A stretch of 60,251 nucleotides of DNA, taken from the NCBI GenBank assembly GCA_017617445.1, contig JAFZWE010000013.1:1-60251 (forward strand), written 5' to 3'. Below, piece after piece: positions 54,701 through 60,251 of the stretch. Under the pieces are notes generated by a model. That model ran no database searches and was not told the origin of the DNA. It saw nothing but the letters and a program-made list of their open reading frames with translations. The position numbers and the translations under genes were made by a program. Numbering within the stretch: position 1 is the first letter of the stretch; each line of letters opens with the position of its first letter. The stretch is from Bacteroidales bacterium. GTDB lineage: Bacteria; Bacteroidota; Bacteroidia; Bacteroidales; WCHB1-69.

Positions 54701-55817
54701 AAACCTCACCGAAAGTGGCGACTACACTGACGTTTTAACGAATGCGGCTGGCTGCGATAGCACCGTCACGCTGCACCTCACCATTCATCCGCTCCCAGAG
54801 GTGACAATCAGCGGAGAGACCTCCTTCTGCGAGGGCGGCAGCACCACACTGACCGCCTCCGGCGCTGAGACCTACGAATGGAGCACAATGGAATTCGGTG
54901 CAGAGTTTGAGGTTGCCGAAGCCGGGACATACACCGTGATCGGCACCGATGCCAACGGATGTACCAGCACGGCCTCAGTGGAGGTGGTCGTCCACTCCGC
55001 GGTGACTGAGCCTGTCGAAGTCACCATCTGCGAAAACGACCTGCCGTACCACTACATCAACGGCGACATCGACACCACCTTTGAAGTCGGTACACCCAAC
55101 CTTTCAGTTTTCAGTTTTCAATTTTCAACTCAGTATGGGTGTGACAGTGTGGTGACGCTGCATTTGACGGTGAACCATCCTGTGGAGAATGAGACCGATG
55201 TGACGGCATGTGACGAATATGAGTGGAATGGGGAGACGCTGACGGAATCAGGAGACTATACCGCTACGTTTACTGCGGCGAATGGGTGTGATAGTGTGGT
55301 GACGCTGCATTTGACGGTGAACCAGTCGGTGACTTCGACAAGCTCAGTCACCATCTGCGAGAACGACCTGCCGTACCACTACATCAACGGCGACATCGAC
55401 ACCACCTTTGAAGTCGGTACACCAAACCTTTCAATTTTCAGTTTTCAATTTTCAACTCAGTATGGGTGTGATAGTGTGGTGACACTGCATTTAACCATCA
55501 ATCCTTGCGACACAAACGGGATCGATGAGAACGGCATAGTGGATATTACCCTTTACCCGAATCCCACCACGGGGATGGTCAATGTACAATGTACAATGAA
55601 CAATGTACAATTAGGGGATGCGGAAATACAGGTGTTGGATGTGTATGGACGGTTGTTGGATGTTGTGGGCATATCGGACGCACGCATGTCGGACGCACGC
55701 AGTGCGTCCCTACAATCCGTGCAAATCGACCTGTCTGGTTATGCCACGGGCATTTACCTTTTGCGGGTAATCAACGGCGGCAAGGTGATGACGGTGCGGA
55801 AGGTGGTGAAGGAATAA
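48756..55817 (+). CDS. Giant modular surface protein (fibronectin-like array, Cys-Asp-Ser repeats, T9SS domain)
   Basis: Start at Met-Lys-Lys-Ile-Ala (48756); the 16-codon upstream extension overlaps the promoter. 2353 residues. A signal peptide (about 1-21, ends Ala-Gln) leads to sixteen fibronectin-III-like modules (about 25-1590), each ending in a Tyr-Tyr-Trp-Arg-Val ... Trp-x-Phe-Thr-Thr pattern, with modules 1-2 closely repeated by modules 7-8. Next come repeats ending in Gly-Cys-Asp-Ser-Thr-Val-Thr-Leu-His-Leu-Thr-Ile (about 1590-2200), including five 50-residue units, and an Ig/PKD-like segment (about 2010-2080). Last is a T9SS sorting domain (about 2265-2353). No enzymatic motif is visible. 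Likely a surface adhesin or scaffold exported by T9SS. Confidence 0.9.
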   Translation: MKKIAFLMLLLCAGMNVLLAQINAPTLNSPADGYVYPNTVKPLLKINSVSGASYYLFHWSEDPTFATYSSHTMSSSYTGLNVNGLKFGTTYYWRVYAITANYADTSASSAVWSFTTTDAPTITAPADGTVLTNSIMPNIQWTEIVGATNYIYQCDTTPSFNSSLRRTYTLGYQSGGSNPLNLSFGKTYYLRMRATNTNESDTSAWSAVRSFTTSDSITLVSFNDPSPTANYYTRQTLSWKPYRGVTQYFLQLDTTPHFNSPVLQQINHTSSSTSTTDNQSVIINNMRYGSMYYWRVRAANYNGTDTSSWSATWQFHTMDFVNNTDNTINNSDSTQNYYTRQTLYWKNNRGSTKYLLQLDTTPNFNSPILREIYTTNAIDNTTNELSTKVYNMLYGTMYYYRVCAINNAPDTSGWSATWQFHTINKVFSTSNTLNDTTQTETYFTRISMKWENNRGSTQYILQLDTTPDFNSPVFRQVNITNDIDDETNELSTTVYNLLHGAMYYYRICAINNAPDTSDWSNTWQFHTRDKVFLYSPENQTTNASLSTTLQWKNNKGSSKFILQVDTSTNFNSSSLREIIVASSITNNDSYKSNTLNDLRFGNTYYWRVRSVNEAPDTSGWSDVWSFTVTSSVPTLVSPADGYVYPSTVKPLLRLEAVTGASYYLFHWSEDPTFATYSSYTMSSSYTGLNVNGLKFGTTYYWRVYAITDNYADTSASSAVWSFTTTDAPTITAPNDGTVLTNSISPNIQWTEIVGATKYLYQCDTSMSFNSPLLRNYTTEYSSGGKYPLNLSFGKAYYLRMRATNTNESDTSAWSAVRTFYTSDAPVLNSPSNGYVYSSSVTPTLKCETIKNAGKYIFQWDTTSNFNSPLCRSAVQTSTSVTVGPLKLGTTYYWRVQATNYNDSDTSSWSTVWSFTTGGSIPTLSSPSNGSTAVRLRPTLQWNSVSSCNYYDYECDTTPNFNSTELQSGSVASGTTSIRINQLRYGTTYYWRVRIRLNSDTSSWSTVWRFTTAGAIALTSPSNGSTLSRTIKPTLDWDYINDGDYYEYQYDLSPDFDSPELSTGYVAVGTSEVELTEPLRFGETYYWRVREYTTIDTTPWSETWSFNTPGEIVLVSPANGTTLTNTINVTLDWDYIRGGLNYQYQYDLSPDFDSPALVNGEIAVGTSQIDITAPLRFGETYYWRVREYTTIDTTPWSETWSFNTPGEIVLVSPANGSTNVGASTTLDWDYIRGGSLYEYQYDTCSTFDSPGLATGTIAVGTSQVSVSGLRFGTTYYWRVRETSPVDTTDWSEVWHFTTTNGVPTLTSPSDGYVYTNSVKATVYWNSVTGAGHYIVAWDTVPTFDSPLYETFTATASSIYITELNFGTTYYWKVCSINSNDSDTSSWSTVWRFTTSDAPVLTSPADGTAFSSYSNSRLTVYWNSVTGADHYILEWDTAATFNSPLFATFTASGASVYITEAELQYGTTYYWRVCAINSNAPDTSGWSTVWRFTTPYQLTTGPTLISPANDSADIDFQSVLALQWDTLANVNGYRYQVSTSSDFSTLFAQGTTAQTTASIHNLRPATSYYWRVQGYNGVGNSVWSEVWHFTTGGCPPIVTSFTHEICEGELPYHYINGDIDTTFEVGTPQLSTFNFQFSTQYGCDSTVTLHLTVHPAVTSTSSVTVCESELPYHYMNGDIDTTFEVGTPNFSVFNFQFSTQYGCDSTVILTVNINQPVENETYMTVCDEYEWNGETLTASGVYTATFTAANGCDSTVTLHLTINVPTESDTTATACGSFNWHGYTNLTESGDYTDVLENAEGCDSIVTLHLTINTPTESDTSATACGSFNWHGYTNLTESGDYTDVLTNAAGCDSIVTLHLTINVPTEGDTTATACGSYSWHGYTDLTESGDYIDVLTNAAGCDSTVTLHLTINTPTEGDTTATACGSFNWHGYTNLTESGDYTDVIENAAGCDSTVTLHLTINVPTEGDTTATACGSFSWHGYTNLTESGDYTDVLTNAAGCDSTVTLHLTIHPLPEVTISGETSFCEGGSTTLTASGAETYEWSTMEFGAEFEVAEAGTYTVIGTDANGCTSTASVEVVVHSAVTEPVEVTICENDLPYHYINGDIDTTFEVGTPNLSVFSFQFSTQYGCDSVVTLHLTVNHPVENETDVTACDEYEWNGETLTESGDYTATFTAANGCDSVVTLHLTVNQSVTSTSSVTICENDLPYHYINGDIDTTFEVGTPNLSIFSFQFSTQYGCDSVVTLHLTINPCDTNGIDENGIVDITLYPNPTTGMVNVQCTMNNVQLGDAEIQVLDVYGRLLDVVGISDARMSDARSASLQSVQIDLSGYATGIYLLRVINGGKVMTVRKVVKE
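54042..54791 (+). repeat. Five tandem 150 bp units in the giant gene
   Basis: Units begin at 54042, 54192, 54342, 54492 and 54642, each 150 bp (50 codons), encoding Thr-Ala-x-Gly-Ser-x-x-Trp-His-Gly-Tyr plus Gly-Cys-Asp-Ser. Spacing is exact with nucleotide changes mostly at third positions. Confidence 0.9.
55691..55709 (+). repeat. In-frame palindrome GGACGCAC-GCA-GTGCGTCC (copy 1)
   Basis: An 8 bp perfect inverted repeat with a 3 bp loop, preceded by a partial copy at about 55676. It is read as Asp-Ala-Arg-Ser-Ala-Ser inside the T9SS domain. It resembles REP-type intergenic elements. Confidence 0.7.
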
Positions 55818-55845
55818 AAATGCGGGGAATTCTATCAAAAAATCA

Positions 55846-55873
55846 TCCTAACCAGAATCATCCTGATTAGGAT
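55846..55873 (+). repeat. Operator-like ATCCT/AGGAT palindromes before the esterase gene
   Basis: A half-site ATCCTAACCAGAAT is followed by ATCCT-GATT-AGGAT (55860-55873), 8 bp before the -7 element. Same core and position as the palindromes at 46951-47000. Confidence 0.6.
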
Positions 55874-55881
55874 TAAAATTG

Positions 55882-55889
55882 TAGATTTG
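55882..55889 (+). promoter_or_regulatory. Promoter -7 element of the esterase gene
   Basis: TAGATTTG, 41 bp before the start at 55931. Confidence 0.55.
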
Positions 55890-55930
55890 CGTTTGTTAAG
55901 TGGTGAAGAAACAATAAAATTAGCTTACCT

Positions 55931-57484
55931 ATGAAAAAAACAATCTTATTCATATTGCTGCTGGCTTTGAGCCATCCCATTTTTACACAAACCCTCAAAA
56001 ACATCACTTGGGAGGACACCACGCGCCAATATCTGGAATATGTGCCGGAAAGTTATGATGCCAGCACCCCCACACCCGTGGTCTTTATCTTTCACGGACT
56101 GGGAGGTAATATGTACGAAGTGCGGGAAAATGCCGATTTCGACCGGATTGCCGACGCACACGGCTGGATCACCATCACCCCGCAGGCGCTGCCCGACACC
56201 TTCTCCGCAATGGACACGACTATTACGATGAACGCTTGGCATTCCGGCGTCAGTGCCATCGTGGATGGGGATACGATTGTAGCCAGTGAAGGACGGGACG
56301 ACACCGGCCTGATGATGGCCATTCTCGACAGCCTCGCCAGCCGTTACAACATTGACACCAACAACATCTTCTGCACCGGTGTTTCCATGGGAGGCTTCAT
56401 GTCGAACCGAATGGCCATTGAGCATGGCGACCGTATCAAGGCCATCGCCTCCGTGTGCGGCACCATTGGCAACGAGATTGTTTCCTACACGCCTGTCGGC
56501 CACGTGAGTGCGATGCACGTACACGGCACCGCCGACAGCATCGTAACCTACGACGATGGCAATTTCCAATATGGTCTCACCGTGAACGTGGGCCTCGGCG
56601 CGGAGGCCACCGTGGAGTTCTGGCGCAACTACAACCAGTGCTCCGACACCGCCGTGCACACCCTCTACCCTGACATCATGCAGGATGACCGAACCTTTGA
56701 AAGATTTGAATACAACAACGGCATTTTCGGCACAAAAACCGTATTGATCAAGGTGAACGGCGGGCAGCACGAATGGTGCCACGGTCCCTGGCGCGACGTG
56801 GATATCACCGATGAAATCTACGAATTCTTTGCCTCCTGTCTGGGAAATGTCCCCGAGGTAGTCACCACCACCATTGACAATATATCCGACACAAGCGCCA
56901 TTTGTGGTGGAGAGGTCATTGCAGAAGGAAGCGCTGAGGTGACCGCCCGCGGCGTTTGCTGGAGCTCCTCACAGCATCCCACCATCGCCGACATACACAC
57001 CTCCGATTCCATAGGTACAGGCTTTTTTATCAGCACCCTCACCAACCTCACACCCAGCACCACCTACTATGTACGGGCCTACGCCACCAACGAGGTGGGC
57101 ACAGCATACGGCGATGAAGTGTGCTTTGCTACCCGCGAAACCGATACTATTCCAACCGATACCATTCCAACCGATACCACGAATATCACCCATTACGAAA
57201 CCGCCAACCTCCACATCTTCCCCAACCCCACCACGGGGATGGTCAATGTACAATTTACAATGAACAATGTACAATTAGGGAATGGTGAAATTCAGGTGTT
57301 GGATGTGTATGGACGGTTGTTGCAGGTCGTTGGCATATCGGACGCACGCATTTCGGACGCACGCAGTGCGTCCCTACTACAGGCCGTGCAAATCGACCTG
57401 TCGCAATATTCCACGGGCATTTATTTCGTGAGATGGGTGAATGGCGGCAAGGTGATGGCGGTGCGGAAGGTGGTGAAGGAATAA
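55931..57484 (+). CDS. Secreted PHB-depolymerase/feruloyl-esterase-like hydrolase with T9SS domain
   Basis: A 517-residue protein. A signal peptide (about 1-20) is followed by an alpha/beta hydrolase (about 30-300): oxyanion His-Gly-Leu-Gly-Gly (55-59), nucleophile Ser152 in Gly-Val-Ser-Met-Gly-Gly, Asp202 in His-Gly-Thr-Ala-Asp-Ser, His280 in Gly-Gly-Gln-His. This matches the LpqC/PHB-depolymerase family, which includes feruloyl and acetylxylan esterases. A fibronectin-like domain (about 308-400) and a Thr-Asp-Thr-Ile-Pro linker lead to a T9SS domain (about 432-517). That domain is nearly identical in DNA to the end of the giant gene. It probably releases ester groups from plant polymers outside the cell. 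Confidence 0.9.
   Translation: MKKTILFILLLALSHPIFTQTLKNITWEDTTRQYLEYVPESYDASTPTPVVFIFHGLGGNMYEVRENADFDRIADAHGWITITPQALPDTFSAMDTTITMNAWHSGVSAIVDGDTIVASEGRDDTGLMMAILDSLASRYNIDTNNIFCTGVSMGGFMSNRMAIEHGDRIKAIASVCGTIGNEIVSYTPVGHVSAMHVHGTADSIVTYDDGNFQYGLTVNVGLGAEATVEFWRNYNQCSDTAVHTLYPDIMQDDRTFERFEYNNGIFGTKTVLIKVNGGQHEWCHGPWRDVDITDEIYEFFASCLGNVPEVVTTTIDNISDTSAICGGEVIAEGSAEVTARGVCWSSSQHPTIADIHTSDSIGTGFFISTLTNLTPSTTYYVRAYATNEVGTAYGDEVCFATRETDTIPTDTIPTDTTNITHYETANLHIFPNPTTGMVNVQFTMNNVQLGNGEIQVLDVYGRLLQVVGISDARISDARSASLLQAVQIDLSQYSTGIYFVRWVNGGKVMAVRKVVKE
57355..57373 (+). repeat. In-frame palindrome GGACGCAC-GCA-GTGCGTCC (copy 2)
   Basis: Identical palindrome in the matching place of the esterase sorting domain, again read as Asp-Ala-Arg-Ser-Ala-Ser. 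Confidence 0.7.
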
Positions 57485-57540
57485 CACGTGCACCATTCCG
57501 CCGCGAACGAAGTGAGTGGCGGAATCCCCCACCTCCCCAC

Positions 57541-57614
57541 CTTTTTTCCCTTCGTGAGGGTTCATATTTCTGTTGTGAGGGGATAAATTTTCATGGAATA
57601 AGTGTACTTTTGCC
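57541..57614 (+). repeat. Repeat module copy R4
   Basis: T-run, CCCTT-cgtg-AGGG palindrome, TTCATATTTCTGTTGTGAG (imperfect second palindrome), A/T-rich stretch, then TACTTTTGC. It contains a -7 element at 57605-57612. Confidence 0.75.
57605..57612 (+). promoter_or_regulatory. Promoter -7 element in repeat module R4
   Basis: TACTTTTG at the same place of the module as in R3. It lies 244 bp upstream of the second giant gene, leaving room for a long leader or a lost gene. Confidence 0.5.
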
Positions 57615-57855
57615 GACGATTTGATGAAGGCTAATGATGGCGTTTGGAACAGGTTTTCACCTATAAAAATCGGAAAATCACAACCATACGAATATGTTTT
57701 GTGCGGATTAATTGCTTCTTTATTTGTAAATATTTAAAAATCAATATATTACCACACCTAAAATTACTAACAAATTGCTTTTGTGTTGAAATAATTTGTG
57801 GTTTTGCGACTTCATAAAATTGAGAATTGAAAACTGAAAATAGATAGTTTACAAT

Positions 57856-60251
57856 ATGAAAAAGTTTGCCTTCTTAATGCTCCTGCTGTGTGCGGGAATG
57901 AATGTTTTGTTTGCACAATTGACGACACCGCAGCTTTACAGTCCGAGCAACAATTCCACCAATATGGATGTGTCGCAACGGCTATGCGTAACAAAAGTTT
58001 CGGGGGCCAATTACTATGAGATAGAATTGGACACGACCTCCAATTTCGATTCGCCGTTGAAACAGACCTTGAATGCCTCCAGCTATAATTCCTCTTACAG
58101 CTATTACTACACAATAGTCAACAACCTGCTTTACGGCACGAAGTACTATTGGCGGGCCAGATACACAAATTCAACGGACACTTCCAGCTGGTCGGCGGTG
58201 TGGAATTTCACGACTCGTGCTGTGCCGCAGCTTTACACTCCGAGCGACAATTCCACCAATATGGATGTGTCGCAACGTCTTGGCGTAACAAAGCTTTCGG
58301 GAACCAATTACTATGAAATAGAGTTGGACACGACCTCCAATTTCAATTCGCCGATGAAACAGACCTTGGATGCCAACACCTATTACTCCTCTTACGACTA
58401 TTACTACACAACGGTCGGCAATTTGCTTTACGGCACGAAGTACTATTGGCGGGCGCGGTGCGCGCATGCGGCGGACACTTCCGGCTGGTCGGCGGTGCGA
58501 AATTTCACAACTCGTGCCGTGCCGCTGCTTTACATTCCGAGCGACAATTCCACCAATACGGATGTGTCGCTACGGCTTGGCGTAACAAAGCTTTCGGGAA
58601 CCAATTACTATGAAATAGAGTTGGACACGACTTCCAATTTCAATTCGCCGATGAAACAGACCTTGAATGCCGACACCTATTACTCCTCTTACGACTATTA
58701 CTATACAACGGTCAGCAACCTGCTTTACGGAACGAAGTATTATTGGCGTGCGAGGTGTGTGCATGCAGCGGACACTTCCGGCTGGTCGGTGGTGTGGAAT
58801 TTCACGACGGGCGCTAGGCCGCTGCTTTACACTCCGAACAACAATACCACCAACATGGCTGTGACACAACGTCTTTGCGTACAGCAGTTTACGGGTTCCA
58901 ACTACTATGAAATAGAATTGGACACGACCTCCAATTTCGATTCGCCGATGAAACAGACCTTGAATGCCTCCAGCTATAATTCCTCTTACAGCTATTACTA
59001 CACTTCGGTCAGCAACCTGCTTTACGGCACGAAGTACTATTGGCGGGCGCGGTGCGCACACGCGGCGGACACGACGGACTGGTCGGCCGTGTGGAACTTC
59101 ACCACGCAGTTCACACTGACCACTGCCCCCACATTAATCTCGCCGGTTGATGGCGCTACCAACGTTGATGCGCAGAACGTTACGCTGACTTGGGACGCTC
59201 TTGCCAATGCGACCAGCTACCAATATCAGGTCAGTACAACGAGCGATTTCTCAAATTTGGCTGCCAGTGGCACGACAGCCAATCCATACGTGTTTATGGT
59301 TCTGCCGGGCAATGTGACCTACTATTGGCGAGTTCGGGGTAGCGACGGCTTGGGCTTCTCGCCTTGGTCTGTCACCTGGCACTTCTCCTCAATCGTCAAC
59401 TGTGATGATCCCGTTTATACATATCAATATACAACCGACTGTTATTCATATAGTTGGCATGGTAATACCTATACAGAAACGGGCGTTTACTACGACACTT
59501 TGTCCACCCTTTTGGGTTGCGACAGCATCGTCGTACTCAATCTTACGATAACGGGACCGAGCTATGGCACGGATGTTCAGACTGCGTGCAATTCCTATAC
59601 TTGGATAGATGGAAATACCTACACAACCAACAACAACACAGCTACTTATACGCTTGAAGGTGGTGCGTCCAACGGTTGCGACAGCATCGTCGTACTTAAT
59701 CTTACAATAACGGGACCGAGCTATGGCACGGATGTTCAAACTGCCTGCTATTTCTATACTTGGATAGATGGGAATACCTACACAACCAATAACAACACAG
59801 CTACTTACACGCTTGAAGGTGGTGCTTCTAACGGTTGCGACAGTATTGTGACGTTGGATTTGACAATTGTGAACGCAGTTTATGGCACGGATGTTCAGAC
59901 TGCGTGCAATTCCTATACTTGGATAGATGGAAATACCTACACAACCAACAACAACACAGCCACTTATACGCTTGAAGGTGGTGCGTCCAACGGTTGCGAC
60001 AGCATCGTGACGCTGGATTTGACGATTGTGAGCGCGGTTTATGGCACGGATGTTCAGACTGCGTGCGATTCCTATATCTGGATAGATGGAAATACCTATA
60101 CAACCAACAACAACACAGCCACTTATACGCTCGAAGGTGGTGCTTCCAACGGTTGCGACAGCATCGTGACGCTGGATTTGACGATTGTGAGCGCGGTTTA
60201 TGGCACGGATGTTCAGACTGCGTGCGATTCCTATATCTGGATAGATGGAAA
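57856..60251 (+). CDS. Giant modular surface protein 2, N-terminal part (runs off the window)
   Basis: The frame is open from ATG 57856 to the right edge, about 798 codons. The signal peptide (about 1-21) is nearly the same as in the first giant protein (Phe-Leu-Met-Leu-Leu-Leu-Cys-Ala-Gly-Met-Asn-Val-Leu) including at DNA level. Four tandem fibronectin-like modules (about 26-421) plus a fifth, more distant one (about 422-515) each end in Tyr-Tyr-Trp-Arg ... Phe-Thr/Ser. Then come Cys-Asp-Ser repeats and an exact 53-residue tandem array. The end, presumably a T9SS domain, is outside. Paralogue of the 48756 gene, likely by duplication together with the R module. Confidence 0.88.
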   Translation, partial: MKKFAFLMLLLCAGMNVLFAQLTTPQLYSPSNNSTNMDVSQRLCVTKVSGANYYEIELDTTSNFDSPLKQTLNASSYNSSYSYYYTIVNNLLYGTKYYWRARYTNSTDTSSWSAVWNFTTRAVPQLYTPSDNSTNMDVSQRLGVTKLSGTNYYEIELDTTSNFNSPMKQTLDANTYYSSYDYYYTTVGNLLYGTKYYWRARCAHAADTSGWSAVRNFTTRAVPLLYIPSDNSTNTDVSLRLGVTKLSGTNYYEIELDTTSNFNSPMKQTLNADTYYSSYDYYYTTVSNLLYGTKYYWRARCVHAADTSGWSVVWNFTTGARPLLYTPNNNTTNMAVTQRLCVQQFTGSNYYEIELDTTSNFDSPMKQTLNASSYNSSYSYYYTSVSNLLYGTKYYWRARCAHAADTTDWSAVWNFTTQFTLTTAPTLISPVDGATNVDAQNVTLTWDALANATSYQYQVSTTSDFSNLAASGTTANPYVFMVLPGNVTYYWRVRGSDGLGFSPWSVTWHFSSIVNCDDPVYTYQYTTDCYSYSWHGNTYTETGVYYDTLSTLLGCDSIVVLNLTITGPSYGTDVQTACNSYTWIDGNTYTTNNNTATYTLEGGASNGCDSIVVLNLTITGPSYGTDVQTACYFYTWIDGNTYTTNNNTATYTLEGGASNGCDSIVTLDLTIVNAVYGTDVQTACNSYTWIDGNTYTTNNNTATYTLEGGASNGCDSIVTLDLTIVSAVYGTDVQTACDSYIWIDGNTYTTNNNTATYTLEGGASNGCDSIVTLDLTIVSAVYGTDVQTACDSYIWIDG
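57931..59118 (+). repeat. Four tandem 297 bp units
   Basis: Starts at 57931, 58228, 58525 and 58822, exactly 297 bp (99 codons) apart, each one fibronectin-like module of the second giant protein. Units 2 and 3 are the most alike. Confidence 0.85.
59572..60251 (+). repeat. Tandem 159 bp units reaching the window edge
   Basis: Units begin at 59572, 59731, 59890, 60049 and 60208, exactly 159 bp (53 codons) each. They encode Gln-Thr-Ala-Cys ... Tyr-x-Trp-Ile-Asp-Gly-Asn-Thr-Tyr ... Gly-Cys-Asp-Ser-Ile-Val. The last is cut by the edge, so the true copy number is unknown. Confidence 0.9.

Larger units (their letters stand above)
57485..57855. other. Intergenic region with repeat module R4 and a short ORF
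   Basis: The 370 bp hold repeat module R4 with a promoter. A short ORF of 37 codons (57624-57737) begins shortly after that promoter; it matches nothing I know and I do not call it a gene. Near 57826 there is an AATTGAAAACTGAAA sequence related to repeats inside the giant gene. The start of the second giant gene follows. Confidence 0.6.

Noticed and set aside
57624-57737. Short 37-codon ORF after repeat module R4
   Set aside because: It begins with ATG close to a promoter, but the peptide matches no pattern I know and has no ribosome-binding sequence; too short to call.
54042-60251. CRISPR-like repeat arrays
   Set aside because: Units are 150, 159 and 297 bp, multiples of three, with no unique spacers and inside open frames; they are protein repeats.

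Overview
The window looks like chromosomal DNA from an uncultured-type member of the order Bacteroidales (phylum Bacteroidota). Several signs agree. Promoters carry the Bacteroidota -7 element TAnnTTTG, often with TTG about 19 bp upstream. Many starts have weak or no Shine-Dalgarno sequence. Secreted proteins end in type IX secretion (T9SS) sorting domains (PNP motif near the end, short basic tail). The gene set also fits: DUF3467 beside rpoC, a GldH-like lipoprotein, a WYL regulator of the Bacteroidota type, and a split transketolase subunit. I cannot name a genus.

Layout, 0-21 kb. A truncated IS transposase sits at the left edge. A leftward operon follows: DUF6913-like gene, dapA, a T9SS-exported M14 zinc carboxypeptidase, cdd. 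Next comes a rightward membrane/lytic-transglycosylase-like gene, then aspartate aminotransferase, a degenerate LytM protein and a conserved hypothetical, then tRNA-Glu(UUC) with its terminator. A CNNM/CBS transporter-like gene and mutL run left, lpxH runs right, a beta-CASP metallo-beta-lactamase and tRNA-Arg(CCG) run left. A tight rightward operon closes this part: rlmD, dapB, a beta-barrel-like protein, glmM, the C-terminal half of a transketolase, an ECF sigma factor.

Layout, 21-46.8 kb. The leftward information-processing cluster secE-nusG-rplK-rplA-rplJ-rplL-rpoB-rpoC is followed by DUF3467. Then come purine nucleoside phosphorylase, a degenerate Rieske-like lipoprotein and a GldH-like lipoprotein, ribonuclease HI, and an operon of an S9 peptidase, a WYL regulator and a threonine-synthase-like enzyme. 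After tRNA-Glu(CUC) there is a TonB-like protein with a cysteine cluster, tRNA-Gln(UUG), then nusA, infB and two small related membrane proteins.

Layout, 46.8 kb to the end. This is the accessory part. It holds a deletion remnant of an AAA ATPase, an intact AAA/DUF4143-like ATPase, a 2353-residue surface protein with sixteen fibronectin-like modules, a secreted PHB-depolymerase/feruloyl-esterase-like protein, and the first ~800 codons of a second giant modular protein that runs off the right edge. This stretch is rich in repeats. A ~75 bp double-palindrome module sits in front of promoters, operator-like palindromes overlap -33 regions, REP-like palindromes lie in frame inside two sorting domains, and 150, 159 and 297 bp tandem units lie inside genes. 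The most interesting signals are this repeat economy and the nearly identical sorting domains shared by two otherwise unrelated secreted proteins.

How the genes connect: dapA and dapB (lysine and meso-diaminopimelate), aspartate aminotransferase, glmM and the LytM-like protein relate to cell-wall precursors and envelope, lpxH to lipid A, rpo/rpl/nus/infB to gene expression. The right end produces large exported surface proteins that must leave by T9SS machinery encoded elsewhere.
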